DNA of 7,913 bases from Actinomycetes bacterium (lineage in GTDB: Bacteria; Actinomycetota; Coriobacteriia; Anaerosomatales; JAJZPX01): positions 1-7,913 of the forward strand of contig JAJZPX010000085.1 of NCBI GenBank assembly GCA_021811025.1, in the 5' to 3' direction. Numbering within the stretch: position 1 is the first letter of the stretch; every line of letters starts with the position of its first letter. Below are positions 1 through 6,229 of the stretch, piece by piece. A program made the translations under genes and the position numbers. Under the pieces are notes generated by a model. That model had not been told where the DNA came from and did no database searches. It worked only from the letters and a program-made list of their open reading frames with translations.

Positions 1-1116
1 ATTGATCCCGGCACCGCGCTCGAAGGCGTAGCCCAGCTCGGCGAGAGCCATCTCGAGCGCGGCGAGCGTGGTGATGATGTCGAACTCCCCGAAGTACCCG
101 AGGTGCCCGATGCGGAAGATCCTGCCGGCGTACTCGTCCTGGCCGCCCGCGATCGTGACCCCGTACCGGTCCTTCATGATCTTCACGAGCTTCTTGCCGT
201 CGACGCCCTCCGGCACCCACACGGGGGTCACCGCCGACCCGCGACCCTCGGGCGGCGCGAACAGCGCGAGGCCCAGCGCCTCGCAGCCGCGCCGCGTAGC
301 CTCAGCGAGCGCCGCGTGCCGCGCGATCACGTTCTCGATCCCTTCCTCGCGCATCATCCTCAGCGCCTCGCCGAGGCCGATGACGAGCGAGACCGGCGGC
401 GTGAACGGCGTCGTCTCCTTCTCGAGGTTCTTGCGGTACTTCTCCCAGTCGAAGTAGAACTTCGGCAGCGTGGAGCGCTTGTACGCGCGCCACGCCTTCT
501 CCGACACGGAGACCGCGGCCAGGCCGGGCGGGAGCATCAGCCCCTTCTGCGACCCGGTCATCACGACGTCGAGGTGCCACTCGTCCGTCTTGCACGGCAC
601 CGCGCCGATGCCCGTGATCGAGTCGACGATGAAGACGCACTCCTCGTGCTTCGCGACGATCGCGCCGATCGCCTCAACGTCGTTCAGCACCCCGGACGAG
701 GTCTCCGACTGCACCACGATGACGCCTCGCGTCCCCGGATGCTCCTTCAGCGCCTGCTCGACGTCCGCCGGCCTCACGACCTCCGTCCACGCGTACCGGA
801 GATCCACCACGTCGAGGCCGTACGCCTTCGCGATGCCCACCATCCGGTCGCCGAACTTGCCGTTGCGCGCGACGATCACGGTGTCGCCCGCACAGAAGCA
901 GTTCGCGAACGCGGACTCCATCGCGCCCGTTCCCGAGCACGCGAGCAGCAGCACGTCGTTCTTCGTCTCGAACACGTACTTGAGGCCGTCAACCGCCCCC
1001 ATGAGCACGCGCGAGAAGTCCGGGGTGCGGTGGTGGATCATCGGCCGCGCCTGCGCGAGCAGGACCTCGGCCGGGACCGGGGTGGGACCCGGCGTCATCA
1101 GGTACTTCTTCTGCAT
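1..1116 (-). CDS. Class V aminotransferase, serine-pyruvate/alanine-glyoxylate type (partial, C-terminus off window)
   Basis: This is a PLP-dependent fold-type I aminotransferase of the AGXT/serine-pyruvate aminotransferase group. The frame is open for 372 codons from the ATG at 1116 to the window edge. Family members are about 380-390 aa, so probably only the last residues are missing. Visible motifs are LMTPGPTPVP (6-15), HHRTPDF (28-34), SGTGAME (61-67), QSETSSG (136-142), VDSITGIG (164-171, with Asp165 contacting the PLP ring) and TGSQKGLMLPPGLA, where Lys191 is the Schiff-base lysine. RIGHLGYF near the C-terminus supplies the expected carboxylate-binding Arg. GAGGGAG lies 10 nt before the ATG. 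It sits 57 bp after ilvC on the same strand and is probably co-transcribed. It is not the branched-chain aminotransferase, which is fold type IV. Family precedent suggests serine, alanine or glyoxylate as substrates, and relatives often lie beside serA. A cysteine-desulfurase-like role is less likely. The exact substrate cannot be read from sequence. Confidence 0.92.
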   Translation of the reverse strand, partial: MQKKYLMTPGPTPVPAEVLLAQARPMIHHRTPDFSRVLMGAVDGLKYVFETKNDVLLLACSGTGAMESAFANCFCAGDTVIVARNGKFGDRMVGIAKAYGLDVVDLRYAWTEVVRPADVEQALKEHPGTRGVIVVQSETSSGVLNDVEAIGAIVAKHEECVFIVDSITGIGAVPCKTDEWHLDVVMTGSQKGLMLPPGLAAVSVSEKAWRAYKRSTLPKFYFDWEKYRKNLEKETTPFTPPVSLVIGLGEALRMMREEGIENVIARHAALAEATRRGCEALGLALFAPPEGRGSAVTPVWVPEGVDGKKLVKIMKDRYGVTIAGGQDEYAGRIFRIGHLGYFGEFDIITTLAALEMALAELGYAFERGAGIN

Positions 1117-1173
1117 CCGCTGATTACTCCCTCGGTCGTCGTCACCGGCATGCCGGCGTCCGTGGTGCCCGGC
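1117..1173 (-). other. ilvC-aminotransferase gap with a 12-bp palindrome
   Basis: This 57-bp gap is the longest in the window. It holds the perfect palindrome CCGGCATGCCGG at 1145-1156 and the aminotransferase ribosome binding site GAGGGAG at 1127-1133. The palindrome has no loop beyond its own centre and no T-run follows, so it is not a convincing intrinsic terminator. It could be an operator half-site, a processing site, or chance in GC-rich DNA. Confidence 0.4.
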
Positions 1174-2172
<999 letters not shown>

Positions 2173-2179
2173 GATCCGT

Positions 2180-2188
2180 CTCCTCCTC
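2180..2188 (-). promoter_or_regulatory. Ribosome binding site deciding the ilvC GTG start
   Basis: GAGGAGGAG ends 7 nt before the GTG at 2172 in the 30-bp ilvN-ilvC gap. It supports GTG as the true start, since no ATG is available at the conserved N-terminus. Confidence 0.8.
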
Positions 2189-2202
2189 GAGTCCCGACTT
2201 CC

Positions 2203-2688
2203 CTACTGCTCCCGCAAGCCGCGCGAGAGCGCGATCTTGCCTGTGCGGGCGATCTCCTTGATGCCGTACGCGCGGAACAGGTCCTCCATCGCCGCGAGCT
2301 TGTCGCCCGCGCCGGTCGCCTCGATCGTCAGGCTGTTCTTGCCGACGTCGACGATCTTGCCGCGGAAGACGTTCGCTACCTCGATGATCTCGTGCCTGCG
2401 CTCAGGGGGAGCGTTCACCTTGAACAGCACGAGCTCGCGGTCGACCATCTCGCCCGGATCGAGGTCCTGGACCTTGATGACGTTGATCAGCTTGTGCAGC
2501 TGCTTTGTGACCTGCTCGAGCGGGGTGTTCTCGGCGTTCACGACGATCGTGATGCGCGAGAGCGTCGGGTCCTCCGTCGGGCCCACCGCCAGCGAGTCGA
2601 TGTTGAAGCCGCGCCGCGCGAACAGCGACGTCACGCGCGTGAGCACGCCCGGCTTGTTCTCCACGAGAACCGACAACGTATGCTGCAT
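2203..2688 (-). CDS. ilvN: Acetohydroxyacid synthase small (regulatory) subunit
   Basis: IlvN is the regulatory subunit that activates the AHAS large subunit and confers feedback inhibition by valine. The 161-residue length is typical. An N-terminal ACT domain covers about residues 3-76 (TLSVLVENKPGVLTRV, then ARRGFNIDSLAVG), followed by the AHAS small-subunit C-terminal domain (DRELVLFKVNAP onward). Asn11, Gly14 and Asn29 sit at the same numbers as the valine-site residues of E. coli IlvH, where substitutions cause valine resistance, so the allosteric site looks intact (inference from the known family). The start is the ATG at 2688 within TGATG, overlapping the ilvB2 stop by one base, with GGAGGTG 8 nt upstream. 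The open frame continues far upstream in a shadow of ilvB2, but only this start gives a family-type N-terminus. It is the only small-subunit gene visible for two large subunits. The stop is TAG, 30 bp before ilvC. Confidence 0.96.
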   Translation of the reverse strand: MQHTLSVLVENKPGVLTRVTSLFARRGFNIDSLAVGPTEDPTLSRITIVVNAENTPLEQVTKQLHKLINVIKVQDLDPGEMVDRELVLFKVNAPPERRHEIIEVANVFRGKIVDVGKNSLTIEATGAGDKLAAMEDLFRAYGIKEIARTGKIALSRGLREQ

Positions 2689-4439
2689 CACTCCCACACC
2701 TCCGTCAGGAGCTCCTCGTCGAGCATGTCGGATATCGGTCCGCCGGGGATCCCGCCCAGCATCTCGTCGACGGACCCGCCCGGCGCCACCATCGGGTAGA
2801 CGTTCTCCTCGGGCTCGACGCGGCAGTCGACCAGCGCCGGGCCGTCGTGCTCGAAGGCGCGGACGAGCGCCTCGTCCACCTCGCCCGGCTGCGTCACCCG
2901 CAGCCCCAGCCAGTCGTACGCCTCGGCGAGCTTCACGAAGTCCGGCACCTGCTGCGAGAGCACCGACTGGCTGTAGTGCCTGTCGTAGAAGAGCTCCTGC
3001 CACTGCCGGACCATGCCGAGGAACCCGTTGTTGAGGATGACCACCTTCACCGGCAGGTCGTAGATGCGCGCGGTAGCCAGCTCCTGGCTCTTCATCTGGA
3101 TCGAGCCGTCCCCGGCGATGTCGATCACGAGCGAGCCCGGCCGGCCGGCCTGCGCGCCGATGGCCGCCGGGAGGCCGTAGCCCATCGTTCCGAGGCCTCC
3201 CGACGACAGCCAGGTCCGCGGCCCGAGCACCTTGTGGTACTGGCACGCCCACATCTGGTTCTGCCCGACCTCGGTCGCCACCACGACGTCGCGCCCGGCC
3301 GTCAGCGCGTCGATGCGCTCGACGACGTGCTGCGGCAGCAGCGCCGCGCCCTCGCGGTGGTAGTGCAGCGGGAAGCGCCTGCGCCATTCGTCGATGACGC
3401 GCATCCACTTCTCCGTGCGCGGCTCGGCCGCCATCTTGCGCAGCTCCGCCGTGATCGCCGCTAGCACGTTGCGCGCGTCGCCCACGATCGGCACGTCGAC
3501 CGGCTTGTTCTTGCCGATCTCGGCCGGATCGATGTCGACGTGGATGATCTTCGACTTGCTCGCGAAGGTCTGCAGCTTGCCCGTGACGCGGTCGTCGAAG
3601 CGCACGCCAACAGCGATCAGCAGATCGGTCTCGGTCATCGCGTAGTTGGTGTACTTCGGGCCGTGCATGCCGGGCATCCCGACGTAGAGGTAGTGGTCCT
3701 CCGGGAAGCCGCCCTTTCCCATCAGCGTTGTGGTGACCGGCAGCTGCATGAGCTCCGCAAGCTCCTTCAGCTCCTTCGCCGCCCCGGAGGCGATGACGCC
3801 GCCGCCCGCGTACAGCATCGGCTTGCGCGCCTTGGCGATGAGCTCCGCGGCCTGCTTCACCTGCTTCGCGTGCCCTCGCGTGGTCGGCTTGTAGCCGGGG
3901 ATGCCGACCGTCTCCGGATACCTGAAGCTCGCGATCTCGCCCTTGCTCACGTCGACGGGGATGTCGACCAGGACCGGTCCCGGCCTGCCCGTGGAAGCGA
4001 TGTGGAACGCCTGCTTGATGACCTCGGGAAGGTCGGCGGCGTTCTTGACGAGGAAGTTGTGCTTCGTGATCGGCAACGTGATGCCGGAGATGTCGACCTC
4101 CTGGAACGCGTCCGTGCCCAGCACGGACGTCGCGACCTGCGCCGTCAGCACGACCATCGGGATCGAGTCCATGTACGCGTTCGCGATGCCCGTCACCGTG
4201 TTCGTGGCGCCCGGGCCGCTCGTCACGAGGCAGACGCCGGTCTTGCCGGTCGCGCGTGCGTAGCCGTCCGCCGCATGGGCCGCGCCCTGCTCGTGGCGCA
4301 CGAGGACGTGCCGCAGCTGCCCGCTGTCCCAGATGGCGTCGTAGATGGGCAGCGCCACTCCGCCGGGGTAACCGAACATGACATCGACACCCTCGGCCTC
4401 CAGAGCCTTCACCAGCGCCTGTGCGCCGTTGACCCTCAC
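2688..4439 (-). CDS. ilvB: Acetohydroxyacid synthase large subunit, copy 2
   Basis: This is a second complete AHAS catalytic subunit, directly downstream of copy 1, also 583 aa and about 75% identical to it by eye. Catalytic Glu50 (VRHEQGAAHAADG), SGPGATNTVTGI, GTDAFQE, VRFDDRVTGK, TEVGQNQMWACQ, GDGS and NNGFLGMVRQWQ are all present, so it should be active. TEVGQNQMW and the segment ending LPVKVVILNNGFLG are closer to the family consensus than the copy 1 equivalents. Two small indels (one residue each, near residue 168 and near residue 340) cancel, which keeps the lengths equal. Odd points are TAQV instead of TGQV at 99-102 and Val in place of the usual Lys of DIPKD. The open frame extends upstream into copy 1, but the start is the GTG at 4439: it overlaps the copy 1 stop as GTGA, has AAGGAGGTG 5 nt upstream, and matches the copy 1 start as MRVNGAQAL. 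Its stop overlaps the ilvN ATG by one base. It probably pairs with the same IlvN, perhaps with different substrate preference (inference). Confidence 0.96.
   Translation of the reverse strand: MRVNGAQALVKALEAEGVDVMFGYPGGVALPIYDAIWDSGQLRHVLVRHEQGAAHAADGYARATGKTGVCLVTSGPGATNTVTGIANAYMDSIPMVVLTAQVATSVLGTDAFQEVDISGITLPITKHNFLVKNAADLPEVIKQAFHIASTGRPGPVLVDIPVDVSKGEIASFRYPETVGIPGYKPTTRGHAKQVKQAAELIAKARKPMLYAGGGVIASGAAKELKELAELMQLPVTTTLMGKGGFPEDHYLYVGMPGMHGPKYTNYAMTETDLLIAVGVRFDDRVTGKLQTFASKSKIIHVDIDPAEIGKNKPVDVPIVGDARNVLAAITAELRKMAAEPRTEKWMRVIDEWRRRFPLHYHREGAALLPQHVVERIDALTAGRDVVVATEVGQNQMWACQYHKVLGPRTWLSSGGLGTMGYGLPAAIGAQAGRPGSLVIDIAGDGSIQMKSQELATARIYDLPVKVVILNNGFLGMVRQWQELFYDRHYSQSVLSQQVPDFVKLAEAYDWLGLRVTQPGEVDEALVRAFEHDGPALVDCRVEPEENVYPMVAPGGSVDEMLGGIPGGPISDMLDEELLTEVWE
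2697..2703 (-). promoter_or_regulatory. Ribosome binding site of ilvN inside the ilvB2 3' end
   Basis: GGAGGTG lies 8 nt before the ilvN ATG at 2688. It is formed by the codons for the C-terminal TEVWE of copy 2, the same arrangement as at the ilvB1-ilvB2 junction. Confidence 0.85.
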
Positions 4440-6187
4440 TCCCACACCTCCTTCAGAGTCTCGTCGTCCAGCATCTCGGACACCGGTCCGCCCGGTATCC
4501 CGCCCAGCATCTCGTCGATCGAGCCGCCCGGGTTCACCATCGGATAGACCAGCTCCTCGCGAGCGACCCGGCATTCCACCAGCGCCGAGCCGTCCGCGTC
4601 GAACGCCCGGCCGAGCGCCCCGTCGAGCGCGTCCGGCGCGTCCACTCGCTCGGCGTGCCAGCCGAATGCCTTCGCGAGCGCCACGTAGTCGGGCGTGTCC
4701 TGCGGCAGCACCGTCCCGGAGTAGCGCTTCCCGTAGAACAGGTCCTGCCACTGCCTCACCATGCCGAGGAACCCGTTGTTGAACAGGACGAGCTTCACGG
4801 CGATACCGTGCGAGGCCGCCGTCGCCATCTCCTGCAGCGTCATCTGCAGCGAGCCGTCGCCGACCACGTCGACCACGAGAGCGTCCGGCCGACCGGCCTT
4901 CGCGCCGATGGCGGCCGGAAGACTGAAGCCCATCGTGCCGAGGCCGCCGGAGGACACCCACGTGCGAGGCGTGCGCACCTTCACGTACTGCGCCGCCCAC
5001 ATCTGGTGCTGTCCGACGTCGGTGACCACGACGCGATCGCGCCCGGCGGTGAGAGCGTCGACGCGCTCGATCACGTGCTGCGGCATCAGCACCGACCCGT
5101 CCCCGTGCTCGTAGTGCAACGGGTAGCGCCGGCGCCAGTCGTCGATGACCTTCCACCACGCCTCGGTACGCGGCTCCGCGCCGCTCTTGCGCAGCTCCGC
5201 CAGGATCGCCGCCAAGACGTTGCGCGCGTCGCCCACGATGGGCACGTCCACGGGCTTGTTCTTGCCGATCTCGGCCGGGTCTATGTCGACGTGCACGACC
5301 TTCGCCTTGGACGCGAAGCTCGCGAGCTTGCCGGTCACGCGGTCGTCGAACCTCACCCCGACGGCGACGAGCAGGTCGGTCTCGGTGATCGCGTAGTTCG
5401 TGTACTTCGCGCCGTGCATCCCCGGCATCCCGACGAACAGGTGGTGGTCCTCGGGGAAGGCGCCCTTGCCCATCAGGGTGGCCGTCACGGGAAGCTGCAT
5501 GAGCTCGGCGAGCTCCTTGACCTCCTTCGCCGCCCCGGACGAGGTCACCCCGCCGCCGATGTAGAGCAGCGGCTTGCGCGCCTTGGCGATGAGCTGCGCC
5601 GCCTGCTTCACCTGCTTCGCGTGCCCCCTGTACGTGGGCTTGTAGCCGCGCAGGCTCACCGAGTCCGGGTAGCGGAAGTCGACCTCGCCCTTCGCCGTCG
5701 TCACCGGCACGTCGACGAGCACCGGTCCCGGCCGTCCGGTCGAGGCGATGTGGAACGCCTCCTTGATCACCTCAGGGAGGTCGGCGGCGTCCTTGACGAG
5801 GTAGTTGTGCTTGGTGATCGGGATCGTCATGCCGGTGATGTCGCACTCCTGGAACGCGTCCGTCCCCACCACGTTCATCGCGACCTGGCCGGTGAACACG
5901 ACGATCGGGATGGAATCCATGTACGCGTTGGCGATGCCGGTGACGGTGTTGGCCGCACCCGGCCCGCTCGTCGCGATCACCACGCCCGTCTTGCCGCTCA
6001 CGCGCGCGAACCCGTCCGCCGCGTGCGCCGCGCCCTGCTCGTGACGCACCAGCACGTGCCGGATCTGCTTCGAGTCGTAGAGCGCGTCGTAGATCGGCAG
6101 CAGCACCGCGCCGGGGTAGCCGAAGACGGTCTCGACGCCCTCGGCCTCCAGTGCTCGTACGAGTGCCTCCGCTCCGGTGATCCTCAT
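4436..6187 (-). CDS. ilvB: Acetohydroxyacid synthase large subunit, copy 1
   Basis: This is a ThDP-, FAD- and Mg-dependent acetolactate/acetohydroxybutyrate synthase catalytic subunit, the first common step of valine and isoleucine synthesis. The N-terminal domain has FGYPG (22-26), catalytic Glu50 in VRHEQGAAHAADG, SGPGAANTVTGI and GTDAFQE (108-114). The middle FAD-contacting domain includes GMPGMHG and VRFDDRVTGK. The C-terminal domain has DVGQHQMWAAQ, the ThDP motif GDGS with NNGFLGMVRQWQ, and a tail GGIPGGPVSEML. I chose the ATG at 6187, giving 583 aa, because AGGAGGTG lies 6 nt upstream and MRITGAEAL aligns with the IlvB2 start. A GTG at 6196 (adding MSA, with AAAGGAG upstream) is the alternative. 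Departures from the family are Ala103 after TGQV (often Pro or Gly), Val where DIPKD normally has Lys, and Ala79 in SGPGAAN where Thr is usual. The stop TGA overlaps the GTG of ilvB2, so the two are probably translationally coupled. Close relatives such as other ThDP decarboxylases are unlikely given the neighbours. Confidence 0.96.
   Translation of the reverse strand: MRITGAEALVRALEAEGVETVFGYPGAVLLPIYDALYDSKQIRHVLVRHEQGAAHAADGFARVSGKTGVVIATSGPGAANTVTGIANAYMDSIPIVVFTGQVAMNVVGTDAFQECDITGMTIPITKHNYLVKDAADLPEVIKEAFHIASTGRPGPVLVDVPVTTAKGEVDFRYPDSVSLRGYKPTYRGHAKQVKQAAQLIAKARKPLLYIGGGVTSSGAAKEVKELAELMQLPVTATLMGKGAFPEDHHLFVGMPGMHGAKYTNYAITETDLLVAVGVRFDDRVTGKLASFASKAKVVHVDIDPAEIGKNKPVDVPIVGDARNVLAAILAELRKSGAEPRTEAWWKVIDDWRRRYPLHYEHGDGSVLMPQHVIERVDALTAGRDRVVVTDVGQHQMWAAQYVKVRTPRTWVSSGGLGTMGFSLPAAIGAKAGRPDALVVDVVGDGSLQMTLQEMATAASHGIAVKLVLFNNGFLGMVRQWQDLFYGKRYSGTVLPQDTPDYVALAKAFGWHAERVDAPDALDGALGRAFDADGSALVECRVAREELVYPMVNPGGSIDEMLGGIPGGPVSEMLDDETLKEVWE
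4445..4453 (-). promoter_or_regulatory. Ribosome binding site of ilvB2 inside the ilvB1 3' end
   Basis: AAGGAGGTG is a near-perfect anti-16S match, 5 nt before the GTG at 4439. It is made of the codons for Lys-Glu-Val in the C-terminal KEVWE of copy 1, so coding sequence and initiation signal are superimposed. It supports the GTG start of ilvB2. Confidence 0.85.
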
Positions 6188-6193
6188 CGCCGA

Positions 6194-6201
6194 CACCTCC
6201 T
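6194..6201 (-). promoter_or_regulatory. Ribosome binding site deciding the ilvB1 start
   Basis: AGGAGGTG lies 6 nt before the ATG at 6187. The alternative GTG start at 6196 falls inside this motif and would need to use the AAAGGAG at 6204-6210 instead. The strong site and the alignment of the two paralogues favour the ATG. Confidence 0.75.
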
Positions 6202-6229
6202 CGCTCCTTTCCGTCGTGGCCCTTCGTCC

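Larger units (their letters stand above)
2688..6187 (-). repeat. Tandem duplication of ilvB (two about 1.75-kb units)
   Basis: The two ilvB genes form a direct repeat with a period of about 1751 bp. Exact shared stretches include 23 nt at 5217-5239 matching 3466-3488, and 26 nt at 5253-5278 matching 3502-3527, both offset by 1751. Other runs of about 26 nt lie around 5570-5625, matching around 3820-3875. The units are diverged, so this is not a recent copy. Paralogy is clear; whether it arose by duplication here or before transfer of the cluster is inference. Confidence 0.85.

Noticed and set aside
1117..1173. Possible intrinsic terminator after ilvC.
   Set aside because: The palindrome has no real loop and no downstream T-run on the minus strand, and the next gene has its own ribosome binding site close by.
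2689..3408. Upstream extension of the ilvN frame through ilvB2.
   Set aside because: It has shadow composition, and the ACT domain begins right after the ATG at 2688, which lies in the usual TGATG coupling.
4440..5159. Upstream extension of the ilvB2 frame into ilvB1, which could be read as a longer fusion protein.
   Set aside because: The extension is Arg/Gly-rich shadow sequence. The GTG at 4439 has an excellent ribosome binding site and aligns with the paralogue start.
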